Origin: Hoeflea marina
GTDB lineage: Bacteria; Pseudomonadota; Alphaproteobacteria; Rhizobiales; Rhizobiaceae
Assembly: GCF_003182275.1 (NCBI RefSeq)
Contig: NZ_QGTR01000009.1
Span: forward strand, 1-64,000
Length of the DNA stretch: 64,000 nt
Reading direction: 5' to 3'
The translations under genes and the position numbers were made by a program. Every line of letters starts with the position of its first letter. Positions within the stretch are counted from its first letter, which is position 1. Shown here piece by piece: positions 54,092-62,960 of this stretch. The notes beneath the pieces are model-generated. The model had not been told where the DNA came from, searched no databases, and saw only the letters and a list, made by a program, of their open reading frames with translations.

Positions 54092-54200
54092 GTCACCCCT
54101 CGGCAGGCGGAGCTGGAGAAGGATGAGAGCTGGCGCAGGGGACAGGCCGCGGGAACGCTTCTCAACGCTTCCCGAAACACCCCGTCCGGTTGCTGCATCT

Positions 54201-54388
54201 GGTGACGGCAGGTCTCCTGGCTCGCGGGTCGAAGGTGCTGCCGGCCTTCCCGGTCTTTCGACCAGTGGCATGGATGGCAGAACCTCACCGCTTACAGTTG
54301 CGGGGGCAGCCACGGTTTCGGCCCCATTCGGGTCGTCCTCACCGTGTTCCCTATTAATCCCTCCGGCTTGGCCTCGGGAACCGTCACC
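54201..54388 (-). promoter_or_regulatory. Cobalamin (B12) riboswitch controlling DUF1636-btuDFC-like operon
   Basis: On the minus strand the conserved core motifs occur in order: GGGAACACGGTG, AACCGTGGCTGCC, CCCCGCAACTGTAAGCGG, a GCCACTGG segment and the B12 box GCCAGGAGACCTGCC. Outer P1 pairing GGTGACGG/CCGTCACC closes the element. It ends about 110 bp before the DUF1636 start; no clear terminator hairpin with a T-run follows, so control of translation initiation (GAGGGG site) is the likelier mechanism. B12 should repress the operon. Confidence 0.93.
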
Positions 54389-54480
54389 CGCAATTAGGAG
54401 GCGTGCGGCTCGTCTGTCAAGCAGCGACGCGCCCGGTCCGACATTTCGGTTCATTCCATCCCCTGTTGCAAAGGCCCGGG

Positions 54481-55683
54481 TCATGCCGCCTTGCGGTCCC
54501 AGCTTGCGAAGGGATCTGGCAGATCGCGCCAGAGTTCGGGGGTGAAGACTGGACTGTCGATCAGGCAGGCGTCGAGATCGGCGCGGATCCTGACCTCGTC
54601 CATCGGATCGGCACCGATGAAGACGATCTCCTGGCGGCGGTCGCCCCAGACGGGATCAAGATACGGTCGCATCATGTCGAGAAATCCCTGGTCCTGCGGC
54701 CATTGTGCGGGCGGCATGGAAGCCCACCAGAGTCCGGTCTTGCCGGTTCTCACCAACGCGCCCGCCTGACTGATCTCGCCCACATGATGCGGCCGCGTCG
54801 CCAGCCAGAAAAAGCCCTTGGCCCGAATCACGCCAGGCCAGGAGCTGTCGACGAAGGCCTGAAAGCGCATCGGGTCAAACGGCTTCCTGGCGCGATAGAC
54901 GAAGGAGCGAATGCCGTAGTCCTCGGTTTCCGGGACGTGGTCCCTGAAGCCGTGCAGTTCCTTGAACCAGAGCGGATGCGTCTCGGCCCTTGCGAAATCG
55001 AATCGGCCGGTGCCCAGAACCTCCTTCAAGTCGACCTTGCCGAAGTCGGTCTCGATGAGCCTTGCGTCCGGGTTGAGACCGAAGATGATCTTGCGGGCGG
55101 CATCGCGCTCACCGGGCGTGGCGGTGCCCACCTTGTTGAGGACGACGACGTCGGCGAACTCGATCTGTTCGACGAGGAGATCGACAAGGGTGCGGGTGTC
55201 GCCGTCGCCCGCTGTTTCACCGCGGTCCGAGAGGAAATCGGCCGAGCTGTAATCCTTCAGGAGATTGGCGGCATCGACGACCGTGACCATCGTGTCGAGC
55301 CTGGACACGTCGGCCAGGCTGCGGCCGCTCTCGTCGCGGAAGTCGAAGGTTGCCGCCACGGGCAGCGGTTCGGCGATGCCGGTGGATTCGATGAGCAGGT
55401 AATCGAAGCGGTCCTGCTCGGCCAGGGCCCGGACTTCCTTCAGGAGATCGTCGCGCAGGGTGCAGCAGATGCAGCCATTGGTCATCTCGACGAGCTGCTC
55501 CTCTGTCCGCGACAGGTTGGCATCGCCGTCGCGCACCAGCGCGGCATCGATGTTGATCTCGCTCATGTCGTTGACGATGAGCGCCACCCGCAGGCCTTCG
55601 CGGTTGGCGAGAATGTGATTGAGCAGTGTCGTCTTGCCGGCGCCGAGGAAGCCGGAAAGGACGGTGACGGGGAGCTTCTTCAT
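54481..55683 (-). CDS. COG0523 (CobW-family) GTPase, ZigA/YciC-like
   Basis: A 400-residue metallochaperone GTPase. Start at ATG 55683 with AGGA upstream. Walker [10 protein letters not shown], the metal motif C-I-C-C ([10 protein letters not shown]), switch [11 protein letters not shown], base motif VVLNKVGT and a CobW C-terminal domain from about residue 270. The long form and the SEIN-type sequence after strand 2 ([10 protein letters not shown]) match the zinc-limitation GTPases YciC/ZigA rather than the cobalamin-synthesis CobW. Downstream of the periplasmic AztD-like gene on the same strand. Likely hands zinc to essential enzymes when zinc is scarce. Confidence 0.88.
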   Translation of the reverse strand: MKKLPVTVLSGFLGAGKTTLLNHILANREGLRVALIVNDMSEINIDAALVRDGDANLSRTEEQLVEMTNGCICCTLRDDLLKEVRALAEQDRFDYLLIESTGIAEPLPVAATFDFRDESGRSLADVSRLDTMVTVVDAANLLKDYSSADFLSDRGETAGDGDTRTLVDLLVEQIEFADVVVLNKVGTATPGERDAARKIIFGLNPDARLIETDFGKVDLKEVLGTGRFDFARAETHPLWFKELHGFRDHVPETEDYGIRSFVYRARKPFDPMRFQAFVDSSWPGVIRAKGFFWLATRPHHVGEISQAGALVRTGKTGLWWASMPPAQWPQDQGFLDMMRPYLDPVWGDRRQEIVFIGADPMDEVRIRADLDACLIDSPVFTPELWRDLPDPFASWDRKAA

Positions 55684-55872
55684 GCGCGTGGTCCTGTTCG
55701 TGAACAGTTGGGGTGTCGGGGTCAAGGCGACCATGGGCGGGGCGCGCGCGATAGGTCGTGCTCAATCGCAGTTGGCGCAGGCCCCCGGATGCCGATGAAC
55801 TGCGCCACCGCCGGGGGGTGTTCGCCCTGCTCCGGAACCGCGGCGGCAATTCCGGAGCAGGATGTCATCGCG

Positions 55873-57111
55873 TCAGTGCACGGCGCCGGAGCCGCCGACG
55901 GCGACGATCGAGAAGGGCTGGCCTTCGACCGAAATGGTGCGTGTCTCCTCAAGGGTATCGGCGTCGATGATCCGGACCAGGGAATGGCGCGGATCGGTGA
56001 TCGCGACCTGCCCGTCGGCGACGGCGAGGCGCGGGCGCGGATCGCGCCAGTGGCCATCCTTGCTGTAGGGTTCGGTGACCCTGGCGCTGCGCACGATGGC
56101 GCCCTTGATGACATCAAGGACATGCAGGTTGCCGTCTTCGGTCAGGATGTAGGCATTGCGGGGTGTTGCCGGATCGAGGAGAAAGTCGACGCGGCGGGTC
56201 GGAAGCTCGATCAGGCGGAAGGGCACGTCGGCATCCGCGTCGACAAGGACGACCCTGTCTTCGCCGTAGTTGCCGAGAAAGAACTGCATTGCCTTGCCGC
56301 CAAGAAGCGTGCCGGTGTCGCCCTTCGGGAATTCCGCGGGGTAGGCAAGCATCTCCAGTTCGGGTCCGTCGATGCCGCCCGGCCGCGCGACGAGGATCCC
56401 TTCCTTGCAGCCGAAAGCAACCAGACGCGCCGAAGTGGCCTCGCCGTGCAGGTCTGTGCAGGTCGATACCTCGCCTATCTGTCGGCCGGTTTCATCGACA
56501 ACCCGAAGGCCGACACGGGGCGGCAGTTCGTCCGGCTTGGTCTCGATCGCCGTGTCGGGCACCGATACCAGGACATGACGACCCATCGTCACGGCCACGC
56601 CGTGATGGGGCATTGTGGTGTTGATCGTCTTCACGACGGCCCTGCCCTCGAGAAGCGACGCCTCGTCGATGAGGTCGGCCTTGCCGCCACGGTCATAGAA
56701 GAGAATGACATGGTCATCGTGCGGCACGACGTGAAAGGGACGCTTGCCTTCGAAGGTGAGCGGCAGCAGCCCGACGTCCGAGACGCCAAGGTCGCGATGG
56801 TCGCCATGATCCGAAAAGTCGATCCCGGTCCTGATGACATGGACGATGTCATGCTCGGACTGGGTGGCGAACACGGTGCGACCCGACGCGCTGGCGGTCA
56901 GGGCCGCATGGCCCTTGACATCGTAGCGCGCGAGTTCGGTGCCGTCGACAAAGTCGATGGCACGAACGAGCGGCTGCGCATGATCGGCGATGAAGAGGCG
57001 CCAGGCCTGCTTCGTGTCGCGATCGTTGTCAGCCATCGCGCCGGGAGCGAAAAGAAGCACCATGGCGGCGGCGGCCGCGGTGATGCGGTTGGGTGTCTGC
57101 GACGAAGTCAT
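55873..57111 (-). CDS. aztD: AztD-like secreted zinc metallochaperone (beta-propeller)
   Basis: A 412-residue periplasmic protein. AAGGA lies 6 nt before the ATG. Signal peptide to about AMADN (residues 24-28). The rest repeats WD40-like blades, e.g. LFIADHAQPLVRAIDFVDG and ISVEGQPFSIVAVGGSG. Histidines in conserved blade loops (FSDHGDHRDLG, HHGVAV, VVPHDDHV) are suited to zinc binding. In Paracoccus AztD passes zinc to the AztC binding protein, and here an AztC-like gene lies on the other side of the operator. It is the middle gene of the minus-strand unit, between two CobW-family genes. Confidence 0.85.
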   Translation of the reverse strand: MTSSQTPNRITAAAAAMVLLFAPGAMADNDRDTKQAWRLFIADHAQPLVRAIDFVDGTELARYDVKGHAALTASASGRTVFATQSEHDIVHVIRTGIDFSDHGDHRDLGVSDVGLLPLTFEGKRPFHVVPHDDHVILFYDRGGKADLIDEASLLEGRAVVKTINTTMPHHGVAVTMGRHVLVSVPDTAIETKPDELPPRVGLRVVDETGRQIGEVSTCTDLHGEATSARLVAFGCKEGILVARPGGIDGPELEMLAYPAEFPKGDTGTLLGGKAMQFFLGNYGEDRVVLVDADADVPFRLIELPTRRVDFLLDPATPRNAYILTEDGNLHVLDVIKGAIVRSARVTEPYSKDGHWRDPRPRLAVADGQVAITDPRHSLVRIIDADTLEETRTISVEGQPFSIVAVGGSGAVH

Positions 57112-57157
57112 TGGAAATCCTTCTTGACGAACTGTCTGTCTTGTGGAGTTGGGCTGA

Positions 57158-58147
57158 TCACTCGGCCGCCTGCCGAATGGCGCGGCATTTCAGAAAGCCG
57201 TCACTGATGATGTCCCTGGGCAGATCGCGTCCGATGAAGACCATGCGCGTGACGCGGTCCTCACCCTCTTTCCATGGTCGCTGGTGGTCGCCTTCCAGCA
57301 GCATGTGCACGGCCTGGACTACGAACCGGTCGTCGTCGTCGGAAAAGGCGATGATCCCCTTCATCCGCAGCATGTCCATGCCGAACGCCTGGACCGTCAT
57401 TTGCAACCAGTCGAGGAACTTGCCGGGGTCCATGGGCCCGCGTTCGACCAGCGAAAAGCTGGTGACGTGGTCATCATGCTCGTGATCGTGTTCCTCCTCG
57501 AGAAAGCCGGGCTCAACCTCTAGGATGCGGTCGAGATCGAATGCCTTGCGGTCCAGCAGGCTGGCGATGTCGATGTCGCAACGCTGGGATCTCAGGATGC
57601 TGGCGGTGGGATTGATCCGCCGGATGCGCTGCTCCACCGCGGCGATCTCCTCGCCACTGACCAGATCGATCTTGTTGAGGATGATCGTGTCCGCAAAGGC
57701 AAGCTGCTCCTGCGCTTCATGCGCCCTGTCGATTTCGCCGAGAAGATGCATGGCGTCGACCACGGTGATGATCGAATCCAGCCGGGTTTTCGACCTGACG
57801 TCCGCGTCAACGAAAAAGGTCTGGGCCACGGGCGCCGGGTCGGCAAGCCCGGTGGTCTCGATCAGGATGCCGTCGAAGCGATGGGGGCGGCGCATCAGCC
57901 CCTCGATGATGCGGATCAGATCGCCGCGCACCGTGCAGCAGATGCAGCCGTTGTTCATTTCGAACACGTCCTCGTCGGATTCGACGATCAGGTCGTTGTC
58001 GATGCCGACTTCGCCGAATTCGTTGACGATGACGGCATATCTCCTGCCGTGCGGCTCGGTCAGGATGCGGTTGAGGAGCGTTGTCTTGCCTGCGCCTAGG
58101 TAGCCTGTCAGCACCGTCACGGGTGTCGGATTGCTTTGTTTGGACAT
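57158..58147 (-). CDS. COG0523 (CobW-family) GTPase next to the zinc operator
   Basis: A 329-residue GTPase. ATG 58147 is chosen because GGAGGA lies 7 nt upstream; the longer frame to 58267 would cross the operator. Walker [10 protein letters not shown] (15-23), metal motif C68-I-C70-C71 (NNGCICCTV), [10 protein letters not shown] switch, base motif ILNKIDLV, a His/Asp-rich linker ([11 protein letters not shown]) and a CobW C-terminal domain. Metal-limitation GTPases of this type distribute zinc. It is the first gene of the minus-strand unit facing the azt transporter. Confidence 0.9.
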   Translation of the reverse strand: MSKQSNPTPVTVLTGYLGAGKTTLLNRILTEPHGRRYAVIVNEFGEVGIDNDLIVESDEDVFEMNNGCICCTVRGDLIRIIEGLMRRPHRFDGILIETTGLADPAPVAQTFFVDADVRSKTRLDSIITVVDAMHLLGEIDRAHEAQEQLAFADTIILNKIDLVSGEEIAAVEQRIRRINPTASILRSQRCDIDIASLLDRKAFDLDRILEVEPGFLEEEHDHEHDDHVTSFSLVERGPMDPGKFLDWLQMTVQAFGMDMLRMKGIIAFSDDDDRFVVQAVHMLLEGDHQRPWKEGEDRVTRMVFIGRDLPRDIISDGFLKCRAIRQAAE

Positions 58148-58190
58148 GATGGGTTCCTCCATTGGCGAGCCCGCCGGGTTGGGATTGATT

Positions 58191-58231
58191 ATGTTATTAC
58201 GTAACATTTCGTTTGACGAACGTAATAACAT
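58191..58231. promoter_or_regulatory. Candidate bidirectional Zur operator
   Basis: ATGTTATTACGT (58191-58202) and its perfect reverse complement ACGTAATAACAT (58220-58231) face each other across 17 nt. The left arm continues into ATGTTATTACGTAACAT (58191-58207), an ATGTTA-N5-TAACAT palindrome like alphaproteobacterial Zur sites; the right arm continues into GTAATAACATTAC. They sit between the divergent cobW2 and ABC ATPase genes, so one Zur-type repressor could silence both units when zinc is sufficient. Confidence 0.7.
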
Positions 58232-58266
58232 TACATATGCAGTCCCTGTCAATCCCCGAGGACGCA

Positions 58267-59073
58267 ATGAACGACACCTGTCTCGAATTCAGAAATCTGA
58301 CGCTCGGCTACGACGGCCACGCCGCGGTCCATCACCTCAACGGGGCGGTGGAGCGCGGTTCTCTGACCGCGGTTCTGGGCGCGAACGGGTCGGGAAAGTC
58401 GACCTTGATGAAAGGGATCGCCGGCATTCTCAAACCGCTCGGCGGCGGCTGCGTTTCCTCGGCCAGGCGGCTTGCCTATCTCCCGCAGCTGTCCGAACTC
58501 GATCGCAGCTTTCCGGCCCGCGTGGTCGATCTGGTGTCGCTGGGCTTCTGGCAGCAAAGGGGGCTGTTCGGCCGCGTCACCCGGGACGACAAGGGCAGGC
58601 TTTCCGGCTGTCTCGATGCCGTGGGGCTTTCGGGTTTTGAAGCGCGGCCGCTTGACAGTCTCTCCGGCGGGCAGATGCAGCGGGCGCTGTTCGCCCGCAC
58701 CATGCTGCAGGACGCGGATCTGATCCTGCTCGATGAGCCCTTCAATGCGGTGGACGATGAGACCATGCGCGATCTCCTGGCCGTGGTCGCGCAATGGGCC
58801 GGGGAAGGCCGCACGGTCTTCTGCGTGCTGCATGACCATGCGCTGGCGCGCGCGCATTTCCCGCAGGCGCTGCTGATGGCCCGAAAGCAGGTGGCCTGGG
58901 GTCGCACGGAAGAGGTGATGACGTCGGACAATCTTTCGCGTGCGCGCAGCTTTCAGGAGGCCTGGGACGACACGGCGGGCTGGTGCGAAGAGCCGCGGGG
59001 CTTGCAGCGCCACCTGCATGGCGATGGCGCGGGTCCGGATGCTTCAGTCCGGAAAGCAGCCGCCCATGGTTGA
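58267..59073 (+). CDS. aztA: Zinc/manganese ABC transporter ATP-binding protein (AztA/ZnuC-like)
   Basis: A 268-residue ATPase. Start at ATG 58267 with GAGG 5 nt upstream; earlier in-frame ATGs lie in the operator. Walker [10 protein letters not shown], signature [12 protein letters not shown], Walker [15 protein letters not shown]-loop [12 protein letters not shown]. It overlaps the permease gene by 8 bp. Placed directly beside a Zur-type operator and before an AztC-like binding protein, it is called the zinc transporter ATPase. Confidence 0.88.
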   Translation: MNDTCLEFRNLTLGYDGHAAVHHLNGAVERGSLTAVLGANGSGKSTLMKGIAGILKPLGGGCVSSARRLAYLPQLSELDRSFPARVVDLVSLGFWQQRGLFGRVTRDDKGRLSGCLDAVGLSGFEARPLDSLSGGQMQRALFARTMLQDADLILLDEPFNAVDDETMRDLLAVVAQWAGEGRTVFCVLHDHALARAHFPQALLMARKQVAWGRTEEVMTSDNLSRARSFQEAWDDTAGWCEEPRGLQRHLHGDGAGPDASVRKAAAHG

Positions 59074-59932
59074 GTGGCTGGTCTCCCCCTTCCTTGAATA
59101 TGGCTTCATGCAGCGGGCGCTGTTCGGATCCGTCGTCCTGTCGGTGAGCTGCGCGCCGGTGGGCGTGTTCCTGATGCTGCGTCGCATGAGCCTGACCGGC
59201 GATGCGATGTCGCATGCCATCCTTCCCGGGGCGGCGCTCGGCTTTCTGCTGTTCGGTCTCGAGATCCTGCCGATGACAATCGGCGGACTGGTCGTCGGAC
59301 TGCTCGTGGCACTCGGGTCCGGCTTGGTGTCGCGCTTTACCGTGCAGAAGGAGGATGCCTCCATGGCCGCCTTCTATCTCATCTCGCTTGCCGTCGGCGT
59401 GCTGCTGGTCTCCTGGCGCGGCTCAAGCGTCGACCTGATGCATGTCCTGTTCGGCTCGGTGCTCGCCCTCAACAACGAAGCCCTGGGCGTCATTCTCGGC
59501 ATCGCCGTCGCGACCTTCATCGCCCTGGGCCTGTTCTGGCGCGCGCTGGTGGCGGAATGCCTCGATCCGCTGTTTTTGCGCTCCGTCAGCCGCATCGGCG
59601 GACCGGCGCACTTCCTGTTCCTGGTGCTCGTCGTCCTCAACCTGGTCGGCGGCTTCCAGGCGCTGGGCACGCTGCTTTCGGTCGGGCTGATGATGCTGCC
59701 GGCCGCTGCCTCCCGCTTCTGGTCCAACGATGTCCGGGCGCTGTGCCTGATCGCCATTGCGATCGCCGTCGCCTCGTCGCTGAGCGGCCTGCTGCTGTCC
59801 TATCACGCCTCCATGCCGTCCGGCCCGGCGATCATCATGGTCGCCGGCGTCGCCTACATGTTTTCCGCTCTGTTCGGCCGAAGGGGCGTGCTGGCCAGTG
59901 CGCTTCCCTCGCGCCGTCACAAGGCCGCCTGA
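59066..59932 (+). CDS. aztB: Zinc/manganese ABC transporter permease (AztB/ZnuB-like)
   Basis: A 288-residue membrane protein with about 8-9 spans, starting [20 protein letters not shown]. Family motifs LMLRRMSLTGDAMSHAILPG and GGFQALGTLLSVGLMMLPAA are those of the ABC-3 permease family. The start lies inside the end of the ATPase gene; the longer frame to 58940 is rejected. It forms the membrane channel for zinc with the binding protein 18 bp downstream. Confidence 0.9.
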   Translation: MVEWLVSPFLEYGFMQRALFGSVVLSVSCAPVGVFLMLRRMSLTGDAMSHAILPGAALGFLLFGLEILPMTIGGLVVGLLVALGSGLVSRFTVQKEDASMAAFYLISLAVGVLLVSWRGSSVDLMHVLFGSVLALNNEALGVILGIAVATFIALGLFWRALVAECLDPLFLRSVSRIGGPAHFLFLVLVVLNLVGGFQALGTLLSVGLMMLPAAASRFWSNDVRALCLIAIAIAVASSLSGLLLSYHASMPSGPAIIMVAGVAYMFSALFGRRGVLASALPSRRHKAA

Positions 59933-59950
59933 TCACCAAAGGAGATTCCC

Positions 59951-60946
59951 ATGTTCAGGACACTACGTTTCGCAACCTGTGCAAGTCTTGTCGCCCTCGC
60001 CGCCTCCGCTTCCAGCGTGTCCGCGGCGGAACTCAAGGTCGTCGCAAGCTTTTCCATCATCGCCGATCTCGCCAGCAATGTGGGAGGGGACCGCGTGGAG
60101 ATCTCCACCCTCGTGCCCGTCGACGGCGACGCCCATGTCTATGACCCGCGGCCGGCCGATGCGGCCGCGCTCGAAGCGGCCCAGGTCGTTCTCGTCAACG
60201 GCCTCGAGTTCGAAGGCTTCATGTCGCGCCTGATCGAGACCAGCGGCACCAAGGCTGCGATCGTCGAAGTCAGCAAGGGCGTCGAGCCTCTGAAGACAGC
60301 CGAGGAGGAGCATGGGCACCAGAGTGAGGCCCACAAGGAGGCCGCGCATGATGAAGACGCGGGGGAAAAGGCCGAGGCCGGCGACGACCACGGTCATGAA
60401 GGCCACCATCACGGCGAATTCGATCCGCATGCCTGGCAGTCGATTGAGAACGCGGAGATCTATGTGAAGAACATCGCCGCCGCATTCTGCGATGCGGAAC
60501 CGGCGGGCTGCGCAACCTACACGGCCAACTCAGAGGCCTATCTGGCCAAGCTCGATGAGCTGGAGAACGAGGTGAAGGCGGCTGTCGCCTCCATTCCGGA
60601 AGGCAGGCGCACCATCATCACCTCCCATGATGCCTTCGGCTATTTCGAGCATGCCTACGGACTGAAGTTCATCGCGCCGGAGGGCGTCTCGACGGAAGCG
60701 GAAGCCTCCGCGGCGGACGTGGCGAGACTGATCGATCAGGCGAAGGAGGACAAGGCCTCGGCCATTTTCGTCGAGAACATCACCAATCCGCGCCTTGCCG
60801 AGCAGATCGCCCGGGAAGCCGGCCTGACCGTCGGCGGCACGCTCTATTCCGACGCGCTCTCCGGCGAGGGCGGCCCGGCGGCCACCTATATCGACATGGT
60901 CCGCTACAATGTGACCACGATCACGAAAGCCGTTCTCGGCAGCTGA
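59951..60946 (+). CDS. aztC: Zinc-binding periplasmic protein (AztC/ZnuA-like)
   Basis: A 331-residue cluster A-I binding protein with signal peptide to about VSAAE (residues 23-27). Zinc ligands predicted at H62 (GDAHVYDP), H160 (FDPHAWQS), H226 (ITSHDAFG) and D301 (LYSDALSG). A flexible His/Asp/Glu-rich loop at 119-155 (GDDHGHEGHHHGEF part) is the hallmark of zinc rather than manganese proteins. Expected to receive zinc from AztD and give it to the permease. Confidence 0.92.
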   Translation: MFRTLRFATCASLVALAASASSVSAAELKVVASFSIIADLASNVGGDRVEISTLVPVDGDAHVYDPRPADAAALEAAQVVLVNGLEFEGFMSRLIETSGTKAAIVEVSKGVEPLKTAEEEHGHQSEAHKEAAHDEDAGEKAEAGDDHGHEGHHHGEFDPHAWQSIENAEIYVKNIAAAFCDAEPAGCATYTANSEAYLAKLDELENEVKAAVASIPEGRRTIITSHDAFGYFEHAYGLKFIAPEGVSTEAEASAADVARLIDQAKEDKASAIFVENITNPRLAEQIAREAGLTVGGTLYSDALSGEGGPAATYIDMVRYNVTTITKAVLGS

Positions 60947-61017
60947 TCCGGCGGCGCCCGCCCGACACCGTCCGGGCGGGACCGTTCCACGGCCCACCAA
61001 ACGAGAGTGATTGCGAC

Positions 61018-62145
61018 ATGATCGGCAGATTGTTCAAGCGGCGAGCCCGGATGCCCGAGGCGCCGGAGCCAGAGATGGACGACGTCCACGGCTCCGTCCC
61101 GGTCACCCTCCTGACCGGCTTTCTCGGTTCGGGAAAGACGACGCTGCTCAACGCATTGCTCGCCGATCCGCGCATGGCGGGCACGGCGGTGATCGTCAAC
61201 GAGTTCGGCACGGTCGCCATCGATCATGGCCTGGTCAGCACAGGCGCCGAGACAGTCCTCCGGACGACGACCGGCTGCATCTGCTGCACGGCGACCAGCG
61301 ATATTCGGCAATCGCTCCATGATCTGCATGAGGCGGGCATCGATGCCGGGAAACCGGCCATTTCCCGCGTGGTGATCGAGACCACCGGTCTCGCCGATCC
61401 GGCGCCGGTCATCAACAGCCTCATTGCCGGCGGCGCGCCGGTCACAAGCCTGCGCGACCAGGTCGTGGCGCGCCATTTCCGCCTCGCCGGCGTCATCACC
61501 GCCTTCGATGTCATCAACGGTCGGGCCAGCCTCGACAGCTTCCTCGAAGGCTGGAAGCAGTTGGCCTTCGCCGATCATGTGGTGCTGACCAAGACCGACA
61601 TGGCCGACGGCCCGCATGACTGGGCGGCGGAGCTTGCGCCGCTCAACCCGGCGGCCCGGTTTCACGACAGCCACAAGGCGGGATTCGACCTCCATGCCCT
61701 GGTGGGCGCCGGAAGCTATTCGACAGCCGGAAAGGCCGAGGACGTGCCGGGCTGGCTCGCCATGGAAGCACTGGTCCGTCATGGCGACCATGCCCACGAC
61801 CCCAGCCGGCACGGCGACGGGATCGGGGCCTTCAGCCTCGCCCATGACGTGCCGCTCCGGCCGGAGGCTGCCGAGACTTTTCTCCGTATCGTCACCAGCA
61901 CCATCGGATCAGGTCTTCTGCGACTGAAGGGCCTGTTCTGCCTTGCGGACGATCCGGAGCGGCCGCTGGCAGCCCACGCGGTGCAGAACCGGCTCTACCC
62001 GCTTCAGCGCCTTGACGCCTGGCCCGATGGCGACCGGCGCAGCCGCGTCGTCCTGATCGGACGGGACATGCCCGAAAAGCCGATCCGCGACCTCTTCGCG
62101 GTGCTTGTGCCGCGTCCGGCGAGACCGCCGCGGAGACCGGCATGA
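61018..62145 (+). CDS. Third COG0523 (CobW-family) GTPase
   Basis: A 375-residue GTPase with a 25-residue basic/acidic N-terminal extension. Walker A GFLGSGKTT, metal motif [20 protein letters not shown] switch, VVLTKTDMAD base motif, and a C-terminal CobW domain with HGDHAHDPSRHGDG, a His-rich loop. It follows the zinc-binding protein gene by 71 bp and overlaps the next gene by 4 bp. As part of the azt unit it probably takes zinc in the cytoplasm. Confidence 0.88.
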   Translation: MIGRLFKRRARMPEAPEPEMDDVHGSVPVTLLTGFLGSGKTTLLNALLADPRMAGTAVIVNEFGTVAIDHGLVSTGAETVLRTTTGCICCTATSDIRQSLHDLHEAGIDAGKPAISRVVIETTGLADPAPVINSLIAGGAPVTSLRDQVVARHFRLAGVITAFDVINGRASLDSFLEGWKQLAFADHVVLTKTDMADGPHDWAAELAPLNPAARFHDSHKAGFDLHALVGAGSYSTAGKAEDVPGWLAMEALVRHGDHAHDPSRHGDGIGAFSLAHDVPLRPEAAETFLRIVTSTIGSGLLRLKGLFCLADDPERPLAAHAVQNRLYPLQRLDAWPDGDRRSRVVLIGRDMPEKPIRDLFAVLVPRPARPPRRPA

Positions 62146-62429
62146 TCGGCGCCTTCGTCAATCCGCTGGCGCGCGGTGCGCACGGCGTTGCGGGCAGGGC
62201 CCGCGCCATCAAGGACTGGACCCGTGCCGCGCTCGGCCTTGCCGAGGAGGCTGTGGTGTCGGTGAATGAACTTTCCTGCCATCTGCCGGGCTGTCCACCG
62301 AAGGAAACGGTCATCCTGGTGATGCACCAGGGCGAGACAAGGCAGGCGTCGATCCACAAGTCCATGCTCGAAGTCACGCAGGACGACATCGTCCCAGCCT
62401 TCCACGGTTGCACAGACGGAGCGAACTGA
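62142..62429 (+). CDS. Small cytoplasmic protein, unknown function, coupled to CobW GTPase
   Basis: A 95-residue protein whose ATG overlaps the GTPase stop (ATGA). It has no signal peptide or membrane span. Two close cysteines and a His (ELSCHLPGCPPKETVILVM) could bind metal, and there are a further Cys and His near the end (FHGCTDG). Composition and coupling support a real gene. I do not recognise the family; the context suggests a role in zinc or metal-enzyme maturation. Confidence 0.7.
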   Translation: MIGAFVNPLARGAHGVAGRARAIKDWTRAALGLAEEAVVSVNELSCHLPGCPPKETVILVMHQGETRQASIHKSMLEVTQDDIVPAFHGCTDGAN

Positions 62430-62475
62430 GACTTCCACACCCATTCATCAGACGGGAGATTGCAAGGCGTATCAT

Positions 62476-62630
62476 GAAAGCGTTTTCCTCACACTGGCGC
62501 TCGGCGGTTCCATCCAGGCCAGCGCCGTCCACGCCGAGAGCCTCAATGTCGCGGGCCCGTGGGAAATCACCGGTGTCGACTCGGAGGCGCCCATGACAAT
62601 GCCGCCTGTGAACACCGCAGGATCCTCTCC
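62476..62630 (+). pseudogene. N-terminal remnant of a periplasmic binding protein (SBP_bac_5-like)
   Basis: A signal-peptide-like stretch (FLTLALGGSIQASAVHAES) is followed by LNVAGPWEITGVDSEAP, which resembles the start of mature family-5 (nickel/peptide) binding proteins. The only ATG at 62474 is in another frame, so a frameshift separates start and signal peptide. Similarity ends after about 40 codons, and a cobalamin riboswitch follows. It is most likely a leftover of a deleted metal-uptake gene. A small hairpin (CAGAAG...CTTCTG, 62659-62692) and repeated CTTGACTGGC (62650, 62671) follow it. Confidence 0.4.
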
Positions 62631-62704
62631 AGGACTGGCCTTGACCGGTCTTGACTGGCAGAAGTCCGGCCTTGACTGGCCGCGGGCTTCTGCTCTAACT
62701 GGCC

Positions 62705-62912
62705 GTGACGGTTCCCCTACCCAAGAAGTGGAGGGGAATAATAGGGAACACGGTGCGGATGACCCGAATGGGGCCAAAACCGTGGCTGCCCCCGCAACTG
62801 TAAGCGGATTGCCGTCCATCCTCGTGGCGCGAATGCGTCATGCCACTGCACCAGCTGGTGCGGGAAGGCAGATGGACAGCAGATATTCGTGAGCCAGGAG
62901 ACCTGCCGTCAC
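62705..62912 (+). promoter_or_regulatory. Second cobalamin (B12) riboswitch, upstream of BtuF-like gene
   Basis: Core motifs GGGAACACGGTG, AACCGTGGCTGCC, CCCCGCAACTGTAAGCGG and the B12 box GCCAGGAGACCTGCC are all present, closed by GTGACGG/CCGTCAC. The core is nearly identical to the riboswitch at 54,201-54,388, while the peripheral stems differ. It leads into a 27-codon ORF and then the BtuF-like binding-protein gene. Confidence 0.93.
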
Positions 62913-62960
62913 CCATCGATCCACAGTCACAGGCGGGGATGCCTGGAACAGGAGCATTGT

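Noticed and set aside
54403-57207. 934-codon plus-strand ORF
   Set aside because: Runs opposite cobW1 and aztD, both with good motifs and ribosome binding sites.
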